In this document: positions 1 through 8,098 of the stretch, piece after piece
Layout of the letters: every line of letters starts with the position of its first letter
How positions within the stretch are numbered: the stretch's first letter is position 1
Source of the DNA: an uncultured Lachnospiraceae bacterium
Lineage (GTDB): Bacteria > Bacillota > Clostridia > Lachnospirales > Lachnospiraceae
Direction of reading: 5' to 3'
NCBI GenBank assembly: GCA_937920345.1
Contig: CALGVA010000060.1
Location: 1 to 57,904, forward strand
DNA length: 57,904 bases
Notes under the pieces: generated by a model
What the model was told of the DNA's origin: nothing
Databases searched by the model: none
The model's input: only the letters and a program-made list of their open reading frames with translations
Translations under genes and position numbers: made by a program

Positions 1-217
1 AAAATACTGCGTTTGCCGAAAATGTTTACATCTACAGTTCACAACATATCACATCCTCTAAATATCTTTGCGGTATACAATATGCCATTCAATGTATATA
101 ATACTTTTCAGGAGCGCAGCAGGTTCTACACACGCATCCGCTCCGAACCGCCGAAACTGCTATTCACCTGCAGACTAATACGGCTGCAGCACAACACAGA
201 CAACGGGAGAAATCATT

Positions 218-1132
218 TTGAATATAAAAATTATCAATAATTACCGCAATCAGGACGATCTGCGCCGCAGTCTCAATGCCCTTGCAGAGAAAACTTTTGA
301 CGGGCTGAATTTTGAAGCATGGTATCAGAACGGTTACTGGGGCGACCGCTACAACCCGTATTCCATCATAATCGACGGGGAGGTCGCCGCCAATGTATCG
401 GTCAATACAATAGATTTCATATGGAACGGTGTAAGAAAGCACCTGGTTCAACTCGGAACCGTCATGACGGACGAACGCTTCCGCAATCGGGGCATGATCC
501 GGCAGATTATGCAGGTAATCGATCAGGAATATGAACAGACCGCAGACGGGATCTATCTGTTTGCCAGCGACAGCGTTTTGGACTTCTACCCGAAATTTGG
601 CTTCCGCAAGGCAATGGAATACCGCTATACAAAACCTTTTTCCACATCGAAGGCATGCAGCATGGTGCAAATGAACATAGCGGCTCCGGACTGCCTGCAA
701 GAACCGCCCTTTGATTCCGGTCACCGGACTGACAGCCGCGGCAGACTGGAGAATGCCATACGCTGCAGTGCACCGTACAGCCGTTTCCGTATGATTGACA
801 ATGATAATCTGATGATGTTCTATCTCACCGGATTTATGCAGAATAATATCTACTACAGCCAGGAATATGACGCGTATGTCATTGCCGACGTAGAAGGCAG
901 TACGCTTACGGTTCATGACGTTTTTTCCGAAATTAAATATCCTCTGGACAACATTCTTGCCGCGTTCGGTTCAGATATCCGGCAGGTGATTCTCGGGTTC
1001 ACACCGTTAAATACAGAAGGGTATAACATCCGTGCATTTAGAAAAGAGGACTGTACTCTTTTTGTAAAGGGCAGGTGTTTCGATACGTTTGAGCAGGATA
1101 AGGTTATCTTCCCGACACTGTCGCATGCGTAA
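218..1132 (+). CDS. GNAT family N-acetyltransferase, two-domain (304 aa)
   Basis: A GNAT-type acetyltransferase that should move an acetyl group from acetyl-CoA to an unidentified amine. The N-terminal half (about residues 1-135) holds the fold: an LVQLGTVMTDERFRNRGMIRQI segment resembling the acetyl-CoA-binding motif A, then a FASDSVLDFYPKFGF segment typical of motif B. The C-terminal half (about 170-300) resembles the extra domain of larger, Eis-like GNATs, but I cannot assign it firmly. The start is TTG at 218 with a GGGAGA ribosome binding site 8 bases upstream; no better in-frame ATG lies before the conserved N-terminus. It converges with the next gene, only 21 bases away. Substrate unknown. 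Confidence 0.8.
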   Translation: MNIKIINNYRNQDDLRRSLNALAEKTFDGLNFEAWYQNGYWGDRYNPYSIIIDGEVAANVSVNTIDFIWNGVRKHLVQLGTVMTDERFRNRGMIRQIMQVIDQEYEQTADGIYLFASDSVLDFYPKFGFRKAMEYRYTKPFSTSKACSMVQMNIAAPDCLQEPPFDSGHRTDSRGRLENAIRCSAPYSRFRMIDNDNLMMFYLTGFMQNNIYYSQEYDAYVIADVEGSTLTVHDVFSEIKYPLDNILAAFGSDIRQVILGFTPLNTEGYNIRAFRKEDCTLFVKGRCFDTFEQDKVIFPTLSHA

Positions 1133-1153
1133 GCACACTTTCGCAGGCAGTAT

Positions 1154-1654
1154 CTAAAAATATTTTTCCATCAAATAAAATTTGCCTTTGCGCCAGTCTG
1201 TCGTTCCCACCCTGGCATAACCCATATTCTCATATAATTTTAACGCGTATGGATTCTTGCTGAACGCATCCAGCCGGATCGCATGTATACCCCATCCTGT
1301 AAGCTGTTCTTCTATATGCAGCATTGTCCTGCGCGCCACACCCTGATTCTGAAAAGCGGGATTGACGCAAAGCCTGTGTACCACATAATAAGGTTCGTCC
1401 GCATACTGCCATGCACCGTTTATGTACTGCGCATCGCATTCCTGATTGACCACATACACCACCACGATCTGCCCTCCCGTCACACCGACGAAAAGCTGTC
1501 CTCTTTCTATGTCCTTTCGCAAATCCTGCTCTGCAGGATAGATCTCGTCCCACTGGAAGATCTGATGACGCGTCATTGTATCAACGGCAGCATCGAATAA
1601 ATCGCATATTTCTTTCAAGTCTTCTTTGACGGCTGATCTGTACTGTATCTCCAT
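1154..1654 (-). CDS. GNAT family N-acetyltransferase (166 aa)
   Basis: Single-domain GNAT acetyltransferase. The protein starts with MEIQYRSAVKEDLKEICDLF, typical of the family, and carries the motif A region LCVNPAFQNQGVARRTMLHIEEQL (R/Q-x-x-G-x-A type acetyl-CoA loop) and a motif B-like region ALKLYENMGYARVG near the C-terminus. ATG at 1654 is preferred over ATG at 1666 because GGAG lies six bases before it; the upstream ATG has no ribosome binding site. The substrate cannot be told from sequence; such proteins act on small amines, peptides or protein N-termini. It is transcribed toward gene 218-1132 and appears monocistronic. Confidence 0.85.
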   Translation of the reverse strand: MEIQYRSAVKEDLKEICDLFDAAVDTMTRHQIFQWDEIYPAEQDLRKDIERGQLFVGVTGGQIVVVYVVNQECDAQYINGAWQYADEPYYVVHRLCVNPAFQNQGVARRTMLHIEEQLTGWGIHAIRLDAFSKNPYALKLYENMGYARVGTTDWRKGKFYLMEKYF

Positions 1655-1806
1655 AATCCGCTCCATGCCGAAATTTTTTGTAAAAACCGCAGGTCAGACT
1701 TTGAATCGGGCTCTGCGATTTCAAGTTTGTGTCCATTATATCAATTTCCCGGCCAAATTAAAATGTCACTTTATTATTTCTTTACAAACACTTTATAATT
1801 CCATAA

Positions 1807-1835
1807 TTGATTAGTTGTTATATATGATGTATAAC
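1807..1835 (+). promoter_or_regulatory. Candidate sigma-A promoter of the Hsp20 gene
   Basis: TTGATT at 1807-1812 and TATAAC at 1830-1835 are separated by 17 bases. This matches the housekeeping promoter consensus and would give a leader of about 150 bases before the heat shock gene at 1992. No CIRCE (GAGTGCTAA-type) operator was found next to it. Confidence 0.5.
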
Positions 1836-1877
1836 ATATATAAACAAAGAAACAGATACAAGTTCTGAATTGGATTT

Positions 1878-1931
1878 CTTAATCCGGCAATACTGATAGC
1901 AGAGTGAGACAATTCACTCTCCGGGATTAAG
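1878..1931 (+). promoter_or_regulatory. Imperfect long hairpin in the Hsp20 leader
   Basis: Outer arms 1878-1887 (CTTAATCCGG) and 1921-1931 (CCGGGATTAAG, one bulged G) enclose an inner 7-bp stem AGAGTGA (1901-1907) / TCACTCT (1914-1920). The structure lies in the predicted untranslated leader, about 45 bases before the ribosome binding site at 1976-1983. Leaders of small heat shock genes are often RNA thermometers, but here the ribosome binding site is not inside the stem, so an attenuator or protein operator is equally possible. Confidence 0.4.
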
Positions 1932-1991
1932 AGCCTTTTAAACCAACCCGAACTCGTTATCTCATATAATATTACAGAAGGAGTGATTGAT

Positions 1992-2444
1992 ATGTTAAGA
2001 CCTGCATTATTTAACAACCGTAGCTACAAACCTATGTTTTTTGACGATTCTTTTGATCAGATGTTTGATAACGCCTTCAAGAACTTCTGGGGCAGCAACG
2101 AACTTGCCACTTTCGACGCGTTTAAGACCGACGTGATTGATCAGGGCGACAGTTATCTGCTGCAGGCGGAACTGCCCGGCTTTGATAAATCCGATATTCA
2201 TATTGATCTGAAGGATAATCTGTTGACGATCTCTGCTTCCCATAAGGAGGAGAGCAGCGGGGACGATAAGAATAAATACATCCGTAAGGAACGCTATTAC
2301 AGTTCTTATTCCAGAAGCTTCCGCGTAAACGATGTGGACGCCGGCGATATCGACGCTTCCTACAATAACGGTATTCTGGAAGTGAAGTTCCCGAAGAAGG
2401 AAATTACCGCAAAGGAAGACGTTAAAAAGATCGAAATCAAGTAA
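1992..2444 (+). CDS. Small heat shock protein, Hsp20/alpha-crystallin family (150 aa)
   Basis: An ATP-independent holdase chaperone that binds unfolding proteins and forms oligomers in the cytosol. The N-terminal part (MLRPALFNNRSYKPMFFDD...) is short and rich in Phe. The alpha-crystallin domain covers about residues 40-145, including the FKTDVIDQGDSYLLQAELPGFDKSDI region and the NGILEVKFPKKE segment near the end, typical of the family. Length is normal. ATG at 1992 is chosen over an in-frame GTG at 1983 because AGAAGGAG ends eight bases before it. It stands alone, with its own candidate promoter and a structured leader, consistent with stress regulation. Confidence 0.93.
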   Translation: MLRPALFNNRSYKPMFFDDSFDQMFDNAFKNFWGSNELATFDAFKTDVIDQGDSYLLQAELPGFDKSDIHIDLKDNLLTISASHKEESSGDDKNKYIRKERYYSSYSRSFRVNDVDAGDIDASYNNGILEVKFPKKEITAKEDVKKIEIK

Positions 2445-2523
2445 TCCGATCCGGTATAACCGCCGCAAGCGGAACTGTCATTCATTTCCCCAGACATGCA
2501 TTGCCTGATTTTGTAAATGCGAG

Positions 2524-2550
2524 AACCCCGCCGACAATCACGACGGGGTT
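2524..2550 (+). terminator. Hairpin between hsp20 and the VWA lipoprotein gene
   Basis: Arms AACCCCG (2524-2530) and CGGGGTT (2544-2550) form a GC-rich stem between two convergent genes. T-runs on both sides are short, so this is a weak, possibly bidirectional terminator. Confidence 0.5.
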
Positions 2551-2617
2551 TCCTGCGCTTACCATATTTCAATTTTTCCTTCCTGTTGTGCCGTTTCAGC
2601 AGAACAGACCCTGATAT

Positions 2618-4387
2618 TTATCTCACTTCCTGTACAAGCCATAAGAACTCTTCCTTGTACTCATCCGACAGATCTATTGATTTCAGCGCTCTCTCCACAT
2701 GTTTCACCGAAGCGTCCTCTGGATATTCACTGTGCGAGGCCAAAAGTCCAAATTCTGCCACCGCCGCCGCAAAAATATAGTCATCCGTGGGATTATTCGT
2801 ATAGCATTCATATCCAATCGGATATTCCAGCAGATTACTCTTGTCCTCCGCAGGTTTCTTATAGCGGATGCTGATCGTCAGCCATTCTTTCATCGCAGCC
2901 GAACTCATCTTGACCGCGCCTGCTTCCTCCTTGTACTGCCTGCTGTATTTCAGGTCTTCCACCTCTTTTTCGGACAATGCCCCCAGGGGCTCTTTTAATA
3001 TTATTTCATAAAGTGCGGTCACGCTGTGTCCTGCACCGATCTCTCCGGCGTCCTTCGTGTCATCGTTAAAGTCTTCTCTGGCAAGCGCCCTGTTCTCATA
3101 TCCCAGCAGACGATAACTCTCCACCACCGCGGGATTAAACTCCACCTGAAATTTCACGTCTTTACAGATGGTCAGAAGCGTAGCGGACATCTCTTCCACC
3201 AATACTTTCTTTGCTTCCCGCAGGCAGTCAATATAAGCATAATTACCGTTCCCTTTATCTGCCAGTGTTTCCATCTTATTATCCTTGATATTGCCGGTGC
3301 CGAATCCCAGAACGGATAGGAAGATGCCGGACTCCTTTTTCTCCGTAATCAGATCTTCCAGTTCTTCTTCGCTGGTCAAACCGATATTCAGATCACCGTC
3401 TGTCGCCAGGATAATGCGGTTATTGCCGCCCTCTATATAGTTCTCTTCCGCCAGTCTGTAGGCAGTCTCAATGCCTTTGCTTCCGTACGTGCCGCCTCCG
3501 GCTTCCAGTGCGTTAAGAGCCCTCTTGATCTTCTTCGTCTCATTACCGCGCACTCCCTCCAGCACCACCTGATCCTCTCCCGCATATGTCACGATGGATA
3601 CGCGGTCCTTACCCGTCAGCTGCTCTGCCAGAAGTCCGAAAGATTCCTGCAGAAGCGGCAGTTTGTCATCGGAGAACATGGAACCGGACACATCCAGCAG
3701 AAATACCAGATTGGCCGCCGGTGCGTAAGAATAATCGATCTCTTCCGTCTGCAGTCCGATCATCAGAAGCTCCGCCTCATCATTCCAAGGGCAGGAACTG
3801 ATCTGCGTCGTAACACCGAAAGGCTCTTTTCCCTTCGGAGCATTGTAATCATAAGAGAAGTAATTGATCATCTCCTCGATCCTGACTGCACCTTCCGGCA
3901 GATCTTCCAGCATATAGCCGTCGCCTATCAGGCGCCGCAGATTACTGTAGGACGCCGTATCCACATCTGCCGCAAAGGTAGATAACGGTTCCTTCATCAC
4001 GGAAGAAAAACCTCTCTCATCCCACTCGCTGTACTCCTCGTTATTATCGTAGTATCCCGGCGCCCAGTCATCATAACAGGACTCAAGATAACCGTCCTCC
4101 ATGCCTGCGGATTTCTGCTCGTAAGTATTATAAGTATAATCCATGGCCTCGTCTGCGGCGGCGGCACTCTCTGCGGTATCAACATAACCGTCCGACCACT
4201 CCTCCGCAACATCCTCTGTCATACCCGTATCGTCATAACCACCTGAGGTGCTGTCTGCGGGTTCTGGCGCTGCCGCATTCTGCGCCGGCGCACTGTCGGA
4301 TTTTCCCGAACCGCCGCACCCTGTCATCAGTACCATTCCCGTCATAACCATTGCTGTCACTCTTACAAAACCGATTTTCTTTTTCAT
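2618..4387 (-). CDS. VWA domain lipoprotein, YfbK-like (589 aa)
   Basis: An exported lipoprotein with a metal-dependent protein-binding domain. MKKKIG... is a lipoprotein signal peptide with lipobox LMTGC (Cys about residue 24). An acidic Tyr/Asp-rich linker follows, then a VWF N-terminal region (PLSTFAADVDTASYSNLRRL, about 135-185), the von Willebrand A domain with an intact MIDAS motif DVSGS (about 232-236) and a C-terminal DUF3520-like region. This order matches E. coli YfbK and relatives; the molecular role is not known. The start at 4387 has GGAGG six bases upstream. It lies downstream of a sigma/anti-sigma pair but has its own candidate ECF promoter in the 165-base gap, so it may be a regulon member rather than a simple operon gene. 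Confidence 0.88.
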   Translation of the reverse strand: MKKKIGFVRVTAMVMTGMVLMTGCGGSGKSDSAPAQNAAAPEPADSTSGGYDDTGMTEDVAEEWSDGYVDTAESAAAADEAMDYTYNTYEQKSAGMEDGYLESCYDDWAPGYYDNNEEYSEWDERGFSSVMKEPLSTFAADVDTASYSNLRRLIGDGYMLEDLPEGAVRIEEMINYFSYDYNAPKGKEPFGVTTQISSCPWNDEAELLMIGLQTEEIDYSYAPAANLVFLLDVSGSMFSDDKLPLLQESFGLLAEQLTGKDRVSIVTYAGEDQVVLEGVRGNETKKIKRALNALEAGGGTYGSKGIETAYRLAEENYIEGGNNRIILATDGDLNIGLTSEEELEDLITEKKESGIFLSVLGFGTGNIKDNKMETLADKGNGNYAYIDCLREAKKVLVEEMSATLLTICKDVKFQVEFNPAVVESYRLLGYENRALAREDFNDDTKDAGEIGAGHSVTALYEIILKEPLGALSEKEVEDLKYSRQYKEEAGAVKMSSAAMKEWLTISIRYKKPAEDKSNLLEYPIGYECYTNNPTDDYIFAAAVAEFGLLASHSEYPEDASVKHVERALKSIDLSDEYKEEFLWLVQEVR

Positions 4388-4488
4388 ACTTTTCCTCCCG
4401 TCCCGAAGCGCGCCGTGCCGCACTTTTTATCGAATGATTTCCTCCCTGTGCGCTGCGTTTTTCAATACTTCTTAACGCTTCTACCATA

Positions 4489-4516
4489 AATACCCATGAC
4501 GGAAGTAAAAGGTTGC
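4489..4516 (-). promoter_or_regulatory. Candidate ECF sigma promoter of the VWA lipoprotein gene
   Basis: On the minus strand GCAACC (4516-4511) is followed after 16 bases by GGTATT (4494-4489), about 100 bases upstream of the start codon at 4387. Exactly the same two hexamers with the same spacing occur at 10002-10029 ahead of the other lipoprotein gene, each followed by a T-rich TTTT after GCAACC. An AAC-containing -35 element is typical of ECF promoters. Confidence 0.55.
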
Positions 4517-4552
4517 AAAAAACATTTTTTCTTTTTTTATTTCAGGTGACTC

Positions 4553-6001
4553 TTATTCAGGGATCGGAACCGTCACCTGATACCGCGCTATATGACTTAC
4601 CTCCTCCTTCGTAAGTTCCGTGCCATGCTGCGACTCTTCCAGATCTAGGTACGCAGACAGATCACAGAGATATACTGACACTTCCGAGGTGTCATGCCCG
4701 TCAATAAGCCGCGCAAATCCTGCATTACTGCTGTTGCTGGTCTCAATAATTCTTCCGTCGGCGTCAAACACGACAGTATACAGGCACATATCCTGCGGCA
4801 TTACCGTATTGACCTTCATTTCCATCGAAGAAATCTCTATACTCTCGACACCGATCCCGTCATGATCGTACTGGTTGACCGGTATTGTCCGGGCATCTTT
4901 ATCCGTCATGCGAACCGGCAGTGTAAAATGCCATGTCCCCGCCTGATGCCAGCTTTGATACTCGATTCCATACCATGCTCTCGGTATGCTGTTCAGATGT
5001 GCCATCTGCTCTTCCTCCGTCATCTGCTCATATTCTGCATCGCTGATATCAAACTTCTCCGGAATCTCAAAATCTTTCAACGTGCTCGCAATCTCCGAGA
5101 TCTCCAGATCCAGCGTAAATGTTTCCGGTATCTGTACAACTTTATCCTGCGCTTCTGTTTCCACTGCCGCCCTGGAAATTTCATCATAATCTATTCTGAT
5201 TATACCGAGAAATGTGTGCTCATCCACAAATTTTCCTTCTATATATCTCCTGTTTCTGCACGGTTCCTGACTGAAAGAATACCCCTCCATCGTTCTCGCT
5301 TTTATAAACTGCTGTCCGCTGTCTATGCCTGCCACCATTTCCGGAAAAGCCTGCTCGTTCTCTACTTTCACCCCGATATACGCCGCCTGATTCGATGCAT
5401 ACTCCTCTATAATCGAAATCGTGATGCCACCGTCCGCCGACACTAAATCATTCTTCGAAACCATCCCGGCGGCGTCCGCCAGATCCGGACTCTCCTCCAA
5501 AGAAGTCCCTCCGTCACCCGTTGCACCCGACGCTTCCTTTAAAACGTTCCCGCCATCTTCTCCGGCCAATTCTGTACTGCTTTCTGCAGGCAGTTTCAGC
5601 GTGCTCTCTTCCGGAATCTTCCCGAAAGAGTATACGTCCGCAATTTTTTCAAAAATACTTCCCAGGATCGGAATCTCCCTCGCCATAACCGGATTCATCA
5701 CGCAGAAAATACAGGTTATACATAAGACTGCCGCCATACTGCCGAACGTAATAAACACTTTGCGCCATACAGTGTGTTTATGCCCCTGACATTTACCGCC
5801 GGTTTTCTTTATTCTCACAGCTTTTGCATTCGCGCGCACTGCTCCTGCGCTATTCGTCCCTCTGTTTTTCTTTCTGTCCTTTGCCCTGATCATCTCATAG
5901 GCTTCCTGGACTTTCACGTCTATCACTGCGCTGGCCTGCAGTTCTGCTCCCAGCGTCTTATACAATGTCTGATTCGATTTATTCATAAATATATTCTGCA
6001 T
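4553..6001 (-). CDS. DUF4179-type anti-sigma factor, membrane protein (482 aa)
   Basis: Likely transmembrane anti-sigma factor for the sigma gene just upstream. Residues 1-80 are a basic cytosolic region; one membrane segment follows (about 84-107, ITFGSMAAVLCITCIFCVM), then the family hallmark NPVMAREIPILGSIFEKI, which is characteristic of DUF4179 proteins. The rest (about 120-482) is an extracytoplasmic region with an acidic Gly/Ser-rich stretch and a folded C-terminal part. ATG at 6001 has GGGAG seven bases upstream. The 61-base gap from the sigma stop codon indicates co-transcription. No zinc-binding HxxxCxxC motif is seen, so sigma binding would be of the non-zinc type. The anti-sigma role is inferred from family and position. 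Confidence 0.82.
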   Translation of the reverse strand: MQNIFMNKSNQTLYKTLGAELQASAVIDVKVQEAYEMIRAKDRKKNRGTNSAGAVRANAKAVRIKKTGGKCQGHKHTVWRKVFITFGSMAAVLCITCIFCVMNPVMAREIPILGSIFEKIADVYSFGKIPEESTLKLPAESSTELAGEDGGNVLKEASGATGDGGTSLEESPDLADAAGMVSKNDLVSADGGITISIIEEYASNQAAYIGVKVENEQAFPEMVAGIDSGQQFIKARTMEGYSFSQEPCRNRRYIEGKFVDEHTFLGIIRIDYDEISRAAVETEAQDKVVQIPETFTLDLEISEIASTLKDFEIPEKFDISDAEYEQMTEEEQMAHLNSIPRAWYGIEYQSWHQAGTWHFTLPVRMTDKDARTIPVNQYDHDGIGVESIEISSMEMKVNTVMPQDMCLYTVVFDADGRIIETSNSSNAGFARLIDGHDTSEVSVYLCDLSAYLDLEESQHGTELTKEEVSHIARYQVTVPIPE

Positions 6002-6062
6002 AATTATCTCCCTTTCTGCGCTGCTTATATCTCAACCTCATTGAGACAATACTCTGCCGGTT

Positions 6063-6563
6063 CTATGACAGTTCCGCCCGAAGCTGTTCCCTGCCCCGAT
6101 GAAGCCTGCTTTTAACTGTGCTTTCTTTCATATCTAATACAGAAGCGATCTCCTTCGTGGTAAACTGCTCTCCATAATATAATTGAAAAATTATGCGGCT
6201 GTCCTCGGGTAAACTCATGAGAAGCTGTTTAAATTCCACATCAGCTCTTTCCTGATCGGTTTCCTGCACATAGTCTGCATAACAGCCGCCTTCCCAGCTG
6301 GTGCTTCTCTTCTTCCGTCTCCAGGTCTTCGTACAGTTATTGATCAGTATTCTCACAAGCCATGTCTTAAAGTGTTCCCGCTTTTGCAGGGCACCCAGAC
6401 TCTCATAAGCTGCAAGGATCGTGTCCTGTATCGCATCGGCAACGTCCTCGTCATTTCCCAGATAACCGTAAGCTACTCTTCGCAGCGTCATTTTACACTC
6501 TTCCATGAGACAAATAAATGCCTCTGCATCTCCACTCTGTGCTTTTCTTACTAAGGTTTCCAT
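6063..6563 (-). CDS. ECF RNA polymerase sigma factor (166 aa)
   Basis: Group 4 sigma-70 factor that should direct RNA polymerase to stress or envelope promoters. Region 2 is visible at about residues 10-80 (DAEAFICLMEECKMTLRRVAYGYLGNDEDVADAIQDTILAAYE, then HFKTWLVRILINNC), and region 4 at about 110-165 (LPEDSRIIFQLYYGEQFTTKEIASVLDMKESTVKSRLHRGREQL, the -35-binding helix-turn-helix). ATG at 6563 is chosen because a G-rich Shine-Dalgarno (AGGGGGG) ends five bases upstream; ATG at 6566 is also possible. It is followed by its presumed anti-sigma gene. The spacer between the two holds TCTCAACCTCATTGAGA, a small palindrome (about 6032-6048). Confidence 0.92.
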   Translation of the reverse strand: METLVRKAQSGDAEAFICLMEECKMTLRRVAYGYLGNDEDVADAIQDTILAAYESLGALQKREHFKTWLVRILINNCTKTWRRKKRSTSWEGGCYADYVQETDQERADVEFKQLLMSLPEDSRIIFQLYYGEQFTTKEIASVLDMKESTVKSRLHRGREQLRAELS

Positions 6564-6752
6564 CATATCCCCCCTACATAGTTTTCTACATCGGTCCGGT
6601 TTGTCGAAACGTCTCAACATTTGCACATTAGATGAAGCTGCGAGGCATTTAGTTGCAGTAATATATTTTTTATTTATTTTATAGTGAAAAATTTTCTTAT
6701 AAGTCTATGTAAGTGACTATAGAAAATGCATGTCGGGCATATTCCCCACATA

Positions 6753-7061
6753 TTAGAATTTACCGATTGGTTCAAGAAACAAGACCTCTTTGTTCAAAGA
6801 ACAGGCATACTCTATTTCTTTCCGCGTCGATTCTCCAATATATCCGCCTGCATTCACAACATAAATGGCATCACTAATTTCAATTTTCCTGTAATGCAGC
6901 TCACTTAATACATTCATTTCTTGAGAAGTCAATATCCTATTTTTATCATAATAGACACACTGAATCACAATGTATTGTTCTTCCAATTCTAACTTTACAG
7001 CAGCCTCTATCATTTGCTCTTGGAATTTCATACTACCACATATCGTGATAATTTTATTCAT
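6753..7061 (-). CDS. Nucleoside 2-deoxyribosyltransferase-like protein (102 aa)
   Basis: A small Rossmann-like protein of the nucleoside deoxyribosyltransferase/DUF4406 type. It opens with MNKIITICGSMKF, the family's first strand and Gly-Ser loop, and ends with SDAIYVVNAGGYIGESTRKEIEYACSLNKEVLFLEP, which matches the nucleotide-binding G-x-S-x-x-E-x-x-Y-A signature. Relatives cleave or transfer the sugar of nucleosides, or only bind nucleotides; the biochemical role here is not known. Length is short compared with about 150 aa for true transferases. GGAGG lies 6 bases before ATG 7061. It is sandwiched between two sigma/anti-sigma modules, 138 bases downstream of the anti-sigma gene. Confidence 0.7.
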   Translation of the reverse strand: MNKIITICGSMKFQEQMIEAAVKLELEEQYIVIQCVYYDKNRILTSQEMNVLSELHYRKIEISDAIYVVNAGGYIGESTRKEIEYACSLNKEVLFLEPIGKF

Positions 7062-7199
7062 AACTGCCCTCCAAATAGATTCAAATTGTCAATTTCAAGG
7101 ATACATACACAATTTCATAAAAATATATTTGAGCACCAAAGCGTCAAAATTATTGATGTTTTGAGTGCCTTTATCTGTTTGCGGACATTTGAATCCGTA

Positions 7200-8069
7200 C
7201 TATTCTGCGACGCCCGCATTCTTCTTCAATCTTTCATACGTTTTCACTGCATAGTCTTCTGCATCCGTTATATTCTCACCGCCAGTGACCACATAATTCA
7301 CCTGTTCCATGCGTGCGTACGCAATCCATTGCCCGTCTGACTCTCTATCTACATAGACTCTTATGCCGTGAACCATGATACATGCTGTATCTTCATTGTC
7401 CACAAATGCCGGTGCTTCTGCTACTTCCATGACAGACAGCTCTGCCATGTCGCCGGCCGCCGCATCCGTACCGCTGCTTACGGTCTCCTGGCCAGCATCT
7501 TCCTGTATGCTGTCTTCTTTGCTTGACTCCGCTATATCTTCCTGGAATGCATAATTGTCCGCAAACGTATCGCCGCCGCCGTCATACGAATCCGTCTCAG
7601 CCGGTTTACTCTCATACAGATCAGCACCCTGACCGGACATCGCACCCTCACCGTTCTCCTGCTCCGCAGAAACCGCGCCTGCCGCTTCAAATTCTGCCGG
7701 TTCCTCTGCTGTAGCCTCCGTCATTTCATACGACGCCGCATTGTCTATCGCCGCCGGCATCGATGTGTCTGAGGAAAATTTGCCGAACCTGTTCCCCACT
7801 ATAATCGAAGCGGCGTTAAATAAAAGCAGAACCATCGCCGCTGCTGCCACCGGCAGTGCCCATCTGTATATCCTACCGGAATGCATCCCGAGCGGCCTGT
7901 CCGCAGATTGCTGCAGACGCTGTTCCTCTTCATGCATCGCTTCTTTCGTCCGCCGGATCAGATCCGCCGGCGCATGTATCTGTGAAGTTTCCTGTTTGTA
8001 TTGATCCATCATAACCATGACTTCTTCCTGCCTGTTACTTTCTATGTTTGTATTATCATCCTGTACCAT
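7200..8069 (-). CDS. Putative membrane anti-sigma factor (289 aa)
   Basis: The presumed partner of the ECF sigma factor encoded 29 bases upstream. It has a cytosolic N-terminal region with the helical APADLIRRTKEAMHEEEQRL stretch seen in clostridial anti-sigma-like proteins, one membrane segment (about residues 70-92, WALPVAAAAMVLLLFNAASIIV), a long acidic low-complexity linker (about 110-215) and a small C-terminal extracytoplasmic domain ending in YVVTGGENITDAEDYAVKTYERL. The start is uncertain: ATG 8069 has only a weak GGAC-type site, whereas ATG 8018, seventeen codons later, follows AGGAAGAAG. Role inferred from position and topology. Confidence 0.72.
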   Translation of the reverse strand: MVQDDNTNIESNRQEEVMVMMDQYKQETSQIHAPADLIRRTKEAMHEEEQRLQQSADRPLGMHSGRIYRWALPVAAAAMVLLLFNAASIIVGNRFGKFSSDTSMPAAIDNAASYEMTEATAEEPAEFEAAGAVSAEQENGEGAMSGQGADLYESKPAETDSYDGGGDTFADNYAFQEDIAESSKEDSIQEDAGQETVSSGTDAAAGDMAELSVMEVAEAPAFVDNEDTACIMVHGIRVYVDRESDGQWIAYARMEQVNYVVTGGENITDAEDYAVKTYERLKKNAGVAE

Positions 8070-8098
8070 TACGTACTGTCCGGCCTCTTATCAAACCG

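Noticed and set aside
1..217. Possible end of a gene at the left edge
   Set aside because: No frame gives a convincing protein; the only open frame (13-240) overlaps the next gene and lacks a ribosome binding site.
164..916. Minus-strand open frame of 250 codons opposite the first acetyltransferase
   Set aside because: Its protein is Cys/His/Val-rich nonsense, has no ribosome binding site, and the plus frame is a clear GNAT protein.
4498..4501. CGTC as ECF -10 element after GCAACC in the VWA promoter
   Set aside because: Only nine bases from GCAACC and not present at the matching place in the second promoter; the shared GGTATT fits both.
4694..5446. Plus-strand frame of 250 codons opposite the DUF4179 gene
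   Set aside because: No similarity pattern and no ribosome binding site; the minus frame has a clear family signature.
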